DNA of 20,481 nt from SIG636 sp045592105 (GCA_045592105.1 JAZNUB010000021.1:1-20481), one strand, 5' to 3'; numbered from the stretch's first letter, positions 1 through 8,246 are shown. Notes: a model not told the origin generated them from the letters alone. Program-made: numbers and translations.

Positions 1-31
1 GCTTTGCAATAATTTCTCCCATACTCTTCAT
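1..31 (-). CDS. 5' end of a probable XRE-type (Cro/CI) regulator, cut by window edge
   Basis: Only the first ten codons lie in the window, reading MKSMGEIIAK from an ATG at 31-29. A good ribosome binding site (GGAGGAA at 36-42) is spaced normally, and a consensus-like promoter lies at 62-90, so a leftward gene start here is well supported. The opening resembles the first helix of many XRE/Cro-CI helix-turn-helix regulators, which often begin MGEIIAKLRKEKG. Ten residues are too few to be sure of the family, so the start is firm and the function is a guess. Confidence 0.55.
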   Translation of the reverse strand, partial: MKSMGEIIAK

Positions 32-61
32 GGCGTTCCTCCGTCCTTACTTTCTGCTTTA

Positions 62-90
62 ATTATAGCACCTTCAATCAGAAATAACAA
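62..90 (-). promoter_or_regulatory. Sigma-A promoter for the leftward gene at 31
   Basis: On the minus strand TTGTTA (85-90) and TATAAT (62-67) are separated by exactly 17 bp, which matches the housekeeping sigma-A consensus closely. It lies about 30 bp upstream of the start codon at 31. Confidence 0.7.
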
Positions 91-130
91 TAACGGCAAA
101 AGTGAAATAAACGCTCATTTGGATAGCAAA

Positions 131-159
131 CCGCCGAGGAATTAAATTCTCCTCGGCGG
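131..159 (-). terminator. Hairpin at the end of the ligase/acyltransferase operon
   Basis: CCGCCGAGGA (131-140) and TCCTCGGCGG (150-159) form a perfect 10-bp GC-rich stem with a 9-nt loop. It lies 35 bp past the last operon gene (stop at 194). On the minus strand only a short T run (TTTGCT) follows, so it may be a weak intrinsic terminator. It also separates the operon from the leftward gene at 31. Confidence 0.6.
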
Positions 160-193
160 GTTTATGCGTATATTTACCAACGGCTATTAGTGG

Positions 194-337
194 TTAATCT
201 AAAACCTCTATGGCCTCGGGATAGGGATAACCAAGGGCACGGGGGATAACACCGCCGTCTATGGCTTCATATGAGCAATGTTTTAGCCACGGCTTGTCGA
301 TAGACGGATACCCCGTCAGTTTCTTTTCTATAGGCAT
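194..337 (-). CDS. 47-residue protein with the ligase N-terminal motif
   Basis: An ATG at 337 is preceded by AAGGAG at a normal distance, and this ribosome binding site overlaps the stop codon of the ligase gene upstream. The product begins MPIEKKLTGYPSIDKPWLKH, nearly the same leader as on all three ligases of this operon. Residues 21-47 then depart from the ligase pattern (CSYEAIDGGVIPRALGYPYP, then EAIEVLD) and the frame ends. It is the last gene of the operon, 35 bp before a hairpin. Seen: ORF, ribosome binding site, shared motif. Inferred: either the truncated remnant of a fourth ligase copy, or a real small protein that shares a recognition or docking peptide with the ligases. I cannot tell which. 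Confidence 0.5.
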   Translation of the reverse strand: MPIEKKLTGYPSIDKPWLKHCSYEAIDGGVIPRALGYPYPEAIEVLD

Positions 338-349
338 AATTTTCGCTCC

Positions 350-1945
350 TTATATTTTCTCTGCTTCTTTTTCAAGTGCTCGGTAGTCAACCTTGCCACT
401 TGTTGTTAACGGAATGTCATCCACAACAATAATCGAATCAGGCTGCATATGTTCTGGCAATTCTTTTGTAAGTGCGTTTTTGATTTCTCCAATAGCGATT
501 TCGTGGTTTTCAGTCGATACAAGTGAAACAAACGCAATGGCTTTATGCAATTTCTCTTTATCTTCCTGCACTACAACCGCACAGCCATTAACATTAGACA
601 ATGTCGTGATGAATTCTTCTATTCTTTGCGGGAAAAGTTTATACATATTTTTGTCTTTACCAAAAACAGTAAATATTCTTTTTAAACGCCCTGTGATAAA
701 CACGAAACCATCTTCATCAACATAGCCAAGATCTCCGGTATGCAACCAACGTACACCTTCGGAATCAACCTCGATAGCATCTTCTGTTGCTTCTTTGTTG
801 TTATAGTATCCTTGCATAATGCTCGGACCTGAAAATAAAAGTTCACCGATTTGGTTGCAAGGTTGTTCAACGCCGTCATCAACTACTTTAATATTCATTG
901 TAGGTAGAGGAATGCCTGCACTTCCCATTTTGTAAACGTTATTTGAGTTCATAGCTACAGCAGATGCTGACTCTGTCATTCCGTAGCCGGTAGTATATTT
1001 TGTTCCTGCATTATGAGCTTTTAAGAACTCGTTGATTTGCATTTCTTTATCAGGTGCAATTGCTTCGCCGCCACCGGTAAAATCAATTAAGTGGCTCAAA
1101 TCACCTGTGACATATTTCATTATAGAATCCGTCAAGCGAGGTCCATATACCATTCGGTTGCTTTTAAGTTTCATAAAGGCTTTTGCAATTTCATCAGGAT
1201 CAGGACTCATAATAAGTTGAGTAATCTGTCCTAAACTCACTCCTAAGTGTGACATAGTAATGCCAAAGCCAAGGAACGGCGGAATAGGCTGCAAACAAGT
1301 CTGACCTCGTTGATAGTTCTTCTCGGTAAGAGAACAAGCAAACGCAATAGAGTTTATGCAATGATTACTGAGCATAACTCCCTTCGGAGAGCCTGTTGTT
1401 CCACTTGTATAAACAATTATCGCTGTGTTATTACAATCGTTGTCTGCATCGAAAGGAGCTGTTGTATCATATTTAGAAATAAGTTCTCCAAACTTGATAA
1501 AACTGTGGTTGGCTTTTCTCATCTTGAAGCCAAATACAGTTTTTGCTAATAAAGGCATACTGTCTGCCAACGAAAGCACAACGATTGGAACAGATACCAA
1601 CTGCTTAATTTTTATCGCCTTTTCTATTGCAATGTCTAAAACCAAAAACGCCTTTGAGTTTGTATTGGAAATATAATTTACGATTTCATTTTCAGCTAAA
1701 GTCATATAGATCATATTAGCTGTAGCACCAATATAATTGAGTGCATAAATGGCAGCAAGTGTTTCCGGAGTGTGCATAGACATAATAGTAACAACATCGC
1801 CTTTTTTGATTCCCATAGCATTAAAGGCATTCACAGCTTTTATAACTTTATTAAAGAAAGCCTTGTGTGTTATTTTTGCTCCGAAATATTCAAAACAACA
1901 ACTGTTTAGTTCTTGCTTGTTATTATTAAACGCAAATTCATACAT
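350..1945 (-). CDS. AMP-dependent acyl-CoA synthetase/ligase (ligase 1), leader frameshifted off
   Basis: This is a 531-residue member of the ANL superfamily (acyl-CoA synthetases and NRPS adenylation domains), which activate a carboxylate with ATP and usually transfer it to a thiol. The phosphate-binding motif YTSGTTGSPKG is at about residues 179-189, GYGMTE at about 320-325, the TGDLGYVDEDGF motif at about 403-414, and the C-terminal lysine of TTSGKVDYR at about 518. All catalytic elements are present. The family leader (TGYPSIDKPWLKYY region) is encoded just upstream (1953-2048) but in another frame: the run of six A residues on the coding strand (1960-1965) is one base too long. Removing one A joins TAKTPECS directly to MYEFAF. 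Starting at 1945 the enzyme loses only a leader of about 30 residues, so it could be active if translation restarts; no good ribosome binding site precedes that ATG. Substrate cannot be read from sequence. Confidence 0.8.
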   Translation of the reverse strand: MYEFAFNNNKQELNSCCFEYFGAKITHKAFFNKVIKAVNAFNAMGIKKGDVVTIMSMHTPETLAAIYALNYIGATANMIYMTLAENEIVNYISNTNSKAFLVLDIAIEKAIKIKQLVSVPIVVLSLADSMPLLAKTVFGFKMRKANHSFIKFGELISKYDTTAPFDADNDCNNTAIIVYTSGTTGSPKGVMLSNHCINSIAFACSLTEKNYQRGQTCLQPIPPFLGFGITMSHLGVSLGQITQLIMSPDPDEIAKAFMKLKSNRMVYGPRLTDSIMKYVTGDLSHLIDFTGGGEAIAPDKEMQINEFLKAHNAGTKYTTGYGMTESASAVAMNSNNVYKMGSAGIPLPTMNIKVVDDGVEQPCNQIGELLFSGPSIMQGYYNNKEATEDAIEVDSEGVRWLHTGDLGYVDEDGFVFITGRLKRIFTVFGKDKNMYKLFPQRIEEFITTLSNVNGCAVVVQEDKEKLHKAIAFVSLVSTENHEIAIGEIKNALTKELPEHMQPDSIIVVDDIPLTTSGKVDYRALEKEAEKI

Positions 1946-1952
1946 ACTGCAC

Positions 1953-2048
1953 TCAGGCGTTTTTTGCAGTAATTGCCGCCTTAGAGTAGTATTTTAACCA
2001 AGGTTTATCTATGGACGGATAAACCGTCATTTTCTTTTCTGTTTGCAT
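1953..2048 (-). pseudogene. Frameshifted 5' leader of ligase 1
   Basis: An ATG at 2048 follows a strong AAGGAG site and encodes 31 residues, MQTEKKMTVYPSIDKPWLKY followed by YSKAAITAKNA, ending at TGA 1955-1953. This is the expected N-terminus of ligase 1. The frame is lost in the A6 homopolymer at 1960-1965; with five A the frame continues as AKTPECSMYEF into the 531-residue body. It could be a true mutation, slipped-strand phase variation, or a sequencing indel. Confidence 0.75.
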
Positions 2049-2059
2049 GATTTTTCTCC

Positions 2060-3781
2060 TTATTTCTGCGATTCTACAAATTCATTACCTTGTTTTTCCA
2101 ACAGCCTAAAGTCATACTTGCCGTTCTGTGTGTAAGGCAACTCTGATACTATCCTAAAATACTTTGGAATCTCGTATTCTTTTAATTCACTACTACATTT
2201 ATCATAAACACTTTGTTTTGCGGTTTCTGTATCAGTCACATCATCCTTAAGAATGCTGTAAACCATAGGTACGTGTTCTTCAACCTCGTCTTTGACTTCT
2301 ACCGCAACACATTCTTTAACGGCAGGATGTTCGGTAATCTTATCCTCGATGGTATATGCAGAGATCTTGAAACCTTGACGAACGATAACTCGCCTTGCTC
2401 TGCCGTTAAGTGTAATAAAACCTTCCTCATCAATAAATCCAAGATCTCCGGTATGCAACCACACTTTTCCATCGGGATGAAGCTTTTTGACAGCATTAGT
2501 TCCATTAGGATTACCCTCATAATAAAGAAACATAGTATCTGTCAGTGCACAGATTTCACCTTGTTCACCATAGGGTAACTCTGATTCGGTTTCATTATCA
2601 TAAGCTATGATAATATCCCCTTTTCTGGGAATACCTACAGTCCCGTATTTGTTACGTTTTACATAATTGCATGTCAAGCATCCCCATGCTTCGTTATTTC
2701 CATATCCGTTTATAACCGTAACACCAAAAATTTTTTCCAGCTCCTTGTTTTCTTCTACAGAAATCTTATCCCCTCCCGAAACGAAACATTCGATTTTAGA
2801 GAGTTTCTCCAATTGATTTTTTGTTAATTTATCAAAGTTATCTCTTATGTAGCGATAATGAAATGGTGCAGCAAACGATACTGTAAAGGCCCCAATGTTT
2901 TCCATCACCAAATTAGGCTCAAATGTAGGGCAAAGTTTAACCTTTGCACCCAACGCTAATGGATATATAATTGCTTGACCAAGAGCATATGCAATCCATG
3001 GAGGAAGAGCATCAAGTAAAATTTTACCTTTCTCTACCGGTATATCTCCGTAAACCAATTTATTTATACATGATGTAGCAGAATAATCAGAATGAACAAT
3101 AATTTTCGGCTTGCCCGTTGTGCCGCTTGACTGAATCATAACAGAAGGGCGGCTTTTATCAAAAGTAACGCAAGGCATATTGTTTTGTGAATTGCCTTTT
3201 CTTACAAATTCCTTATAGCGGATAAATCTTGAATCCTTTGGGAGTTTGTTCGCCTTTAATGAGTATGCCGCTTGCATAACAAAGGAAAGTGAATCCGTAG
3301 GATAAATAATTAAAACCTTTTCAAGTTTAGTATTATTTATAACGGATTGAATTTTTGGTAAGAGCATATCAAAGGCAATTATGCAACGGCTATGACTATC
3401 ATTAGCATAATCTTCAATATCTTTTTCGCTTGCACGCACATCAAACCATCAAGAAACAACGCCAATCTTGTTTAACGCCAAAAGAGTTGCAACAGCTTCC
3501 GGGCAGTTGGAAACGCCGAGAAGAACAGTATCTCCAATTTTAAGACTGGCTTTAATAAAAGCATCAGCAGCTTGATCCGCTTTCTCCTTTAGCTTATCGA
3601 ATGACCACGTAACACCCATATATTCAATAGCAGATGCAGTCATATTGTTTTTATTAGAGTTGAAAACTAACTCATATATTGTTTGTTCTGTTTCAATTTC
3701 ACGCACAGGATTTTTGCGATAAAATCTTTCTTGAGGTTTGTCAATTGACGGATAACCCGTCAGTTTATTTTCTGTTGGCAT
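2060..3781 (-). pseudogene. AMP-dependent acyl-CoA synthetase/ligase (ligase 2), in-frame TGA
   Basis: The reading frame runs from an ATG at 3781 (GGAGGAAG ribosome binding site, leader KLTGYPSIDKP) to TAA at 2060, about 573 codons, broken by a single TGA at 3451-3449. Both sides keep the same frame: ALNKIGVVS, stop, WFDVRASEKDIEDY. Downstream motifs are SSGTTGKPK (phosphate-binding), GYGNNEAWG (normally GYGMTE, so the usual Thr is Asn), HTGDLGFIDEEGF and the C-terminal lysine of TQNGKYDFR. At the stop position ligases 1 and 3 do not have Trp, and TGA ends other genes in this operon (for example at 5798 and 7308), so a changed code is unlikely. A point nonsense mutation is the simplest reading. 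A GTG at 3439 could give a 459-residue product lacking the N-terminal part of the fold. Confidence 0.75.
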
Positions 3782-3969
3782 AGTTTTACTTCCTCCAATT
3801 TTGGTAATCTATAGCTTTTAAGCATCGGTATTTCAATTTCTTGATCTTCCAATTCTTTGACCCAATCTTCGTATATTTCAAAGCATCCTTTATAGAAATC
3901 GGGATATTGACATAATTCCAATTCTTGAACAACCGGATTATTCATCGCAATGAAATAATGATATGACAT
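3760..3969 (-). CDS. Small acidic hypothetical protein (69 residues)
   Basis: This 69-residue frame starts MSYHYFIAMNNPVVQELELC and ends KLCQQKIN. It is rich in Glu, Asp, Tyr and Trp (PDFYKGCFEIYEDWVKELED) and has a plausible protein composition with no membrane segment. Its end overlaps the start of ligase 2 by 22 bp, and the ribosome binding site of ligase 2 lies within its last codons, as expected for coupled operon genes. No convincing ribosome binding site precedes the ATG at 3969, so the start or the gene itself is uncertain. I do not recognise a family. Confidence 0.5.
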   Translation of the reverse strand: MSYHYFIAMNNPVVQELELCQYPDFYKGCFEIYEDWVKELEDQEIEIPMLKSYRLPKLEEVKLCQQKIN

Positions 3970-4061
3970 CTCTTTTTAAAAAATGCGTTTTGCATTAAAC
4001 TCTCACTTATCCCAATTTTCATGCATATATTGCTTGAAATCATATTTTTTGTGTTGTTCTC

Positions 4062-4946
4062 TTAAAGTAAGCAAAGGAGCAAAATGTGAGCATTATCGGG
4101 CGTTATTTTCACATTATCCACGAAAGCCCATGCTTCTGCAGGTAATGGATGTTCTTTGTCTTTATACACAGTAAGCTCATCATCCCACATATCCCAACGC
4201 CATTTTACACGAAGATATTCGTTTTTTCGCTCTTCCATATATTTCATATGGATATCTCCGGTTAGCTTTTTGCGATCTATAGGTGTTGAATGCTTTTCAA
4301 TTTGCTCAAACATCATCGTGCCTAAAGTGTCTCTCAAAAGCCCCAGCGCCTCCTGCTTTTCGTATTCAAAAAGATTTAGTGGCTCACCGGCACGATAATA
4401 AATTGTGTCTGATCCCACCTCGTGAAACAATGAGAGCGGAACTACTGGTATTTTTAGTTTTTGAGATAATATGTATGTACCGGCGAAAAGCTTTTGTATT
4501 AGTAAATTTTCTGTATTATTCCAACCGCCCTCAGGATAAATTACTACGCTTGTTCCGGCTTTTAATAAACGCTCCATCTTTTTAACAGATTCTTTTCTGC
4601 TTGCATCATCACGTCTATCGACATAAACCATACCGTGTAACCAAGCGGCATAAAATTGAGGGTTATATTCAACCTGATGAGTAGCACCGGTAAGCAGCCA
4701 AGCATTACGGTCGATAATTGCTAGATTAGCGATTATATCTTCGTCAAAATGATGAGTAGAGGCAAATATGTATGGCTTTCCTTTTTCGAGTTTAGGGTAG
4801 CTTTCAACAACAATTTTTCTTTTAGTTGCAAGACATAAAATTGGCCGTAAAACCACATCTATAATTCGTCTCGCCTTGATTCCAAAATCAGTTGTAAAAT
4901 CATCTGCTGTACGATGCATACACTTGGTTATACCTATGTTTTTCAT
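4062..4946 (-). CDS. PlsC-type acyltransferase with a frameshifted C-terminus
   Basis: It belongs to the PlsC/LPLAT superfamily, which transfers acyl chains to a hydroxyl, typically of a lysophospholipid, at the inner membrane face. The catalytic HX4D motif is HHFDED (in FASTHHFDEDIIANL), the acyl-acceptor motif appears as YPEGGWNNTEN, and the last block is IPVVPLSLF. The frame ends with HILLLCLL, unlike the family. In another frame the DNA continues as HFAPLLTLREQHKKY and then DFKQYMHENWDK to a TGA at 4003-4005, a credible protein tail. Adding one base between about 4065 and 4092 would join them, so the gene very likely once ran from 4946 to 4003. The catalytic core is unaffected. Transcribed with its neighbours; 15 bp separate it from the acyltransferase upstream. 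Confidence 0.8.
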   Translation of the reverse strand: MKNIGITKCMHRTADDFTTDFGIKARRIIDVVLRPILCLATKRKIVVESYPKLEKGKPYIFASTHHFDEDIIANLAIIDRNAWLLTGATHQVEYNPQFYAAWLHGMVYVDRRDDASRKESVKKMERLLKAGTSVVIYPEGGWNNTENLLIQKLFAGTYILSQKLKIPVVPLSLFHEVGSDTIYYRAGEPLNLFEYEKQEALGLLRDTLGTMMFEQIEKHSTPIDRKKLTGDIHMKYMEERKNEYLRVKWRWDMWDDELTVYKDKEHPLPAEAWAFVDNVKITPDNAHILLLCLL

Positions 4947-4961
4947 TAACGTTCCTCAAAT

Positions 4962-5801
4962 CTATTTCAATCTCTTATTAAACAAAAATGCGGTTTGCAT
5001 TGTGGGGTGGATATTTTTAAAATCGGTTTGGATTTGTTCCTGTTCAATTTGCCATTTTTCTTTACGAGCGTATTTCCAACTGAGTTCAAAGGTGTAATAT
5101 GAACACTCAGAAAGGCGTTTTTCTATATATTTGTCCCATTCTGAGTATAACTTATCTTTATCGTAATCAGCTTTGCAAAATGGTAATTCTTCTATAAGCG
5201 ACCATTTAATTTCAGCCATCTGACTGCGTAAGTCTTCAAGAATAGATAAGGGTTCTTCCGTTGGATAAATAGGTTCACCGATTTTTACATAGTAGGTTTT
5301 GTTTTTGTCATCAATTTCTTGTACAAAAGGAACGATTGTTGCATTTGTTTCTTTTGCAATGTCCGCTATACCACGAAACAGAGGAAGCATAGGAAAATTT
5401 GGAGATAAATTCCAAGTACCTTCGGGGTACATCATTATATTTCCGCCGTTGCGCAGGTGAGTTATCATTTCTTGTTTCGCCCTGGTGCGCCATTCTTTGT
5501 CATCGCGGTCAACGTAGATCACACCGTGAAACTGAAGCCAATATCCCTCGACTGTGCCAGGCAAAAAATGTGGATCTCCTGAAAGTAACGACCAGCGATA
5601 TTGCCACAAAACCTCTGCAATTGTCTGAATATCAAACTTTCCACAATGAGTTGGAGCAAAAATAATAGGGCCTTTAATGCTTTTGATTTCTTTTAATTGT
5701 TCTTTATTTACAATTTTGATTTTTGTCCCACGTAACAAACGCTCAACCATTAAAACAAAGATAAGTATATAATGCCAAAGCATCTTAAATAAGTTTATCA
5801 T
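4962..5801 (-). CDS. PlsC-type acyltransferase (279 residues)
   Basis: This LPLAT-superfamily acyltransferase has an N-terminal hydrophobic segment (about residues 5-20), the HX4D motif HCGKFD in APTHCGKFDIQTI, the motif YPEGTWNLSPN and the block TIVPFVQE. The usual PEGTR(S) is replaced by PEGxWN, as in the other three acyltransferases here. The C-terminus IHPTMQTAFLFNKRLK is shared with two of the neighbours. Its ATG overlaps the TGA of the acetyltransferase gene upstream (ATGA), implying translational coupling. Likely membrane-associated; acceptor and donor unknown. Confidence 0.85.
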   Translation of the reverse strand: MINLFKMLWHYILIFVLMVERLLRGTKIKIVNKEQLKEIKSIKGPIIFAPTHCGKFDIQTIAEVLWQYRWSLLSGDPHFLPGTVEGYWLQFHGVIYVDRDDKEWRTRAKQEMITHLRNGGNIMMYPEGTWNLSPNFPMLPLFRGIADIAKETNATIVPFVQEIDDKNKTYYVKIGEPIYPTEEPLSILEDLRSQMAEIKWSLIEELPFCKADYDKDKLYSEWDKYIEKRLSECSYYTFELSWKYARKEKWQIEQEQIQTDFKNIHPTMQTAFLFNKRLK

Positions 5802-6433
5802 TTCATAATCCTATCTTCTTCAGTAATCTCTCTTACTACCTTACACGGAACGCCACAAGCGAATACGTTTCCAGGGATGTCCCTTGTAACAACACTTCCG
5901 GCACCTATTACTGAATTATCACCGATAGTTACACCCGGGCAGACGGTAACATTTGAACACAACCAAACGCTATTGCCGATTTTTACAGGTTTGGTGTACT
6001 CGTCATTCCCTAAATGATTTGACAAATAACCTTTCGGGTCTGGATGAACATTTCTTTGTTCAGCACAAAGAGGATGTAGTTCAGTTGTTATCAAAACATT
6101 TGGTCCTATCATTACATTGTCACCTATATCAACCCTACCGCCATCCTGGATTATGCAGTTATAATTTATCAGAAAGTTTTTTCCTACATGCGTATTAAAT
6201 CCATAATGAATAGTGATTGGTGATGCAACATAATATGGTGCACCATCAATTGAACCAAGTAATTTTTTGAGTATTTTATACTTCCTACCTTGTCGAAGAG
6301 TCGAAACGCGATTTAATTTATTGCACAGCAAATATCCCTTAATCATTTTCAAGACAACTTTTGTATCACCTTGATTATAAAGTTGTCCCGCAACCATTTT
6401 CTCTAATTCGGTAACACTTTTATTATTTGGCAT
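5798..6433 (-). CDS. Hexapeptide-repeat O-acetyltransferase (Maa/LacA/NodL type)
   Basis: This 211-residue protein starts with a maltose-acetyltransferase-like helical region (TELEKMVAGQLYNQGD). A left-handed beta-helix of hexapeptide repeats follows (INYNCIIQDGGRVDIGDNV, then VTVCPGVTIGDNSVIGAGSV). The family uses acetyl-CoA or another acyl-CoA to acylate a sugar or similar hydroxyl; the catalytic His is probably that of TTELHPL. The tail GVPCKVVREI is typical. It sits between acyltransferases with a 4-bp overlap downstream, so it probably modifies the same product or an intermediate. It ends in TGA, showing TGA is a real stop here. The exact acceptor cannot be assigned. Confidence 0.85.
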   Translation of the reverse strand: MPNNKSVTELEKMVAGQLYNQGDTKVVLKMIKGYLLCNKLNRVSTLRQGRKYKILKKLLGSIDGAPYYVASPITIHYGFNTHVGKNFLINYNCIIQDGGRVDIGDNVMIGPNVLITTELHPLCAEQRNVHPDPKGYLSNHLGNDEYTKPVKIGNSVWLCSNVTVCPGVTIGDNSVIGAGSVVTRDIPGNVFACGVPCKVVREITEEDRIMK

Positions 6434-6442
6434 AAGTCTTCC

Positions 6443-7300
6443 TCAAATCCATTTCAATCTCTTATTAAACAAAAACGCGGTTTGTTTTGTGGGGTGGATA
6501 TCCTTAGTAAATACCTCAACCATTTCATACGGATTATAAATACAAGATTCCTCATATTCCCAATCGATAGGCGGATATTCATCGATTGCCTTATACATAT
6601 CTGCTTTTAGTTGTTCGGGGGTGATTTCGGTACGGTTTAAGGTCGGGTTAAGGCACATAAGCTCCCAGCGCAAGGTCGCTAAGGTATCACGCAGATTTTC
6701 GATGCCTTTTGCCTTATCTTCAAGGTTGGTACCGAAAATCGGCTCTCCGAATTTTGCACGGCATACCATTGTTTCGCGGTTATAGTCAAACACAATGGGG
6801 ATAATCTGCGCATCGGCTTGTTGTGCAACATCAATAATGCCCCATTTCATCGGCATAATAAGCTGATTGGGCGTAAGGTTCCAAGTCCCCTCGGGACACC
6901 AACAGACCGAATGACCGTCCCTTAATTTTGCAAGTATTCCGTCTTTTGAAGCAACCATATCCTCTTTGCTCTTTCGGTCCACCCAAATTGTACCGATAAG
7001 GCTGAAAAACACCATATCAATTAAAGCAAGGTTTTGTTTTCCCACCAAGATATAGCTCCTACGTTTGGGAACACGCAACAGTAACGGCGTATCGGGGAAC
7101 GCCTGATGATTGCCGACAAATATAATCGGCTTGTCGGGCAGAGGGTTATATGTATTTACTACTTCGACCTTATATTTAACTTTTGTTCCCGTTAAAAGCA
7201 TCAAGATGGGGTAAAGTCTGTTGCGTAGCCACACAACAGCTTTCGAATCTTTAAGCGGCTTGCCCGCTTTTATTTTGTCAAGGGTGGAATTTTGTTTCAT
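6443..7300 (-). CDS. PlsC-type acyltransferase (285 residues)
   Basis: Of the four acyltransferases this one looks most like a standard 1-acyl-glycerol-3-phosphate acyltransferase, with HX4D as HQAFPD in VGNHQAFPDTPLL. Other blocks are GTIWVDRKSKED, CPEGTWNLTPN and IIPIVFD. It has a hydrophobic N-terminal segment (LYPILMLLTGTKV). The C-terminus is HPTKQTAFLFNKRLKWI. It lies 7 bp after the preceding acyltransferase gene and 9 bp before the acetyltransferase gene. Role by family: transfer of an acyl chain to a lipid or polyol hydroxyl at the membrane. Confidence 0.85.
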   Translation of the reverse strand: MKQNSTLDKIKAGKPLKDSKAVVWLRNRLYPILMLLTGTKVKYKVEVVNTYNPLPDKPIIFVGNHQAFPDTPLLLRVPKRRSYILVGKQNLALIDMVFFSLIGTIWVDRKSKEDMVASKDGILAKLRDGHSVCWCPEGTWNLTPNQLIMPMKWGIIDVAQQADAQIIPIVFDYNRETMVCRAKFGEPIFGTNLEDKAKGIENLRDTLATLRWELMCLNPTLNRTEITPEQLKADMYKAIDEYPPIDWEYEESCIYNPYEMVEVFTKDIHPTKQTAFLFNKRLKWI

Positions 7301-7307
7301 AGTTATC

Positions 7308-8231
7308 TCATTTCAATCTCTTATTAAATAAAAATGCGGTTTGTTTCGTGGGGCAAAGGGTGTTCAAGTGTGCAAAGGCCTCGGCAGGTTCGGTGATGTT
7401 TTTATCGTAAAACCGTGTTTCGATAACGTCTTGGTATGTATATCCGTCCACCAAATTAAACAGCGAATGAAGATGCTTGTGAAAGGCTTCGGCGTTTTGT
7501 TCTTTTCGGGGGAAAACACCGAAATTCTCCCAAATATCCCACTTTAAGGTCGAGAGTATATCACGAAGCTCTGCTGTGAGTGTTTTTGCATCCTTTTCGG
7601 AATAATCCGAATAATGAAGCTCCTCGCCGATTATGGCATAATAGGTATCATCGTATTTTTCCAAGGCAACGGGAACGATGTCTGCACCGCTCTCAAGCGC
7701 CATCGATGCCGCGCCCGAATACATTTTCATCATCGGTTCGTTTTCGGTTATGTTCCAAGCACCCTCGGGACACATCATAAGGCTTCCGCCCTGCCTAAGC
7801 AGGGAAACAACACGTTCTTTTGCGATTTTGCGGTCGGTTTTGTTTCGTGTTTCAAGCGAGATAATACCGTTCAACCAAAGCATAAGACCGTCTATAGAAC
7901 GGTAATAAGGTCCGGGGTCGCCACATAACAGATAGCAAGGGGTATGAATCGCTTCGAAAAGACTTTCTATATCCTTACCGCCTACATGTGAACAAGCGTA
8001 AAGTGTTGGACGTTTGCCCTTGTCCCTGCGTTTGTCCGCAAGAACAACAACCTTGCGTTTTTCGAACAACCGCAGGGCTTTTAGCGCATATAACAATATA
8101 TAATGCATAAAGTTGTGAAAAGGGATATGCGTTGCCCTCGGCCCGATACGGTTAAAACGGTCCTCGCGCCTCAAACGGAAGTATTCGTTAACCTCCGATT
8201 GATTCATTGTGAAAAGTTTTATTATGTTCAT
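7308..8231 (-). CDS. PlsC-type acyltransferase (307 residues)
   Basis: The motif order matches the LPLAT superfamily: HX4D as HVGGKD in ACSHVGGKDIESL, CPEGAWNITEN, and DIVPVALE. The N-terminus carries a basic stretch (FRLRREDRFNRIGPRATH) and a hydrophobic segment (FMHYILLYALKALRLF). The C-terminus ends CPTKQTAFLFNKRLK, the same tail as two neighbours. The ATG at 8231 has no clear ribosome binding site; a second ATG at residue 9 has none either, so the start is uncertain by a few residues. It terminates in TGA (7308-7310). Confidence 0.82.
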   Translation of the reverse strand: MNIIKLFTMNQSEVNEYFRLRREDRFNRIGPRATHIPFHNFMHYILLYALKALRLFEKRKVVVLADKRRDKGKRPTLYACSHVGGKDIESLFEAIHTPCYLLCGDPGPYYRSIDGLMLWLNGIISLETRNKTDRKIAKERVVSLLRQGGSLMMCPEGAWNITENEPMMKMYSGAASMALESGADIVPVALEKYDDTYYAIIGEELHYSDYSEKDAKTLTAELRDILSTLKWDIWENFGVFPRKEQNAEAFHKHLHSLFNLVDGYTYQDVIETRFYDKNITEPAEAFAHLNTLCPTKQTAFLFNKRLK

Positions 8232-8246
8232 ATTGAATATTATAAA

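Noticed and set aside
3439..3451. TGA read as Trp or selenocysteine in ligase 2
   Set aside because: TGA ends neighbouring genes (for example 5798-5800 and 7308-7310), the paralogues do not have Trp or Cys there, and this family has no known selenoproteins.
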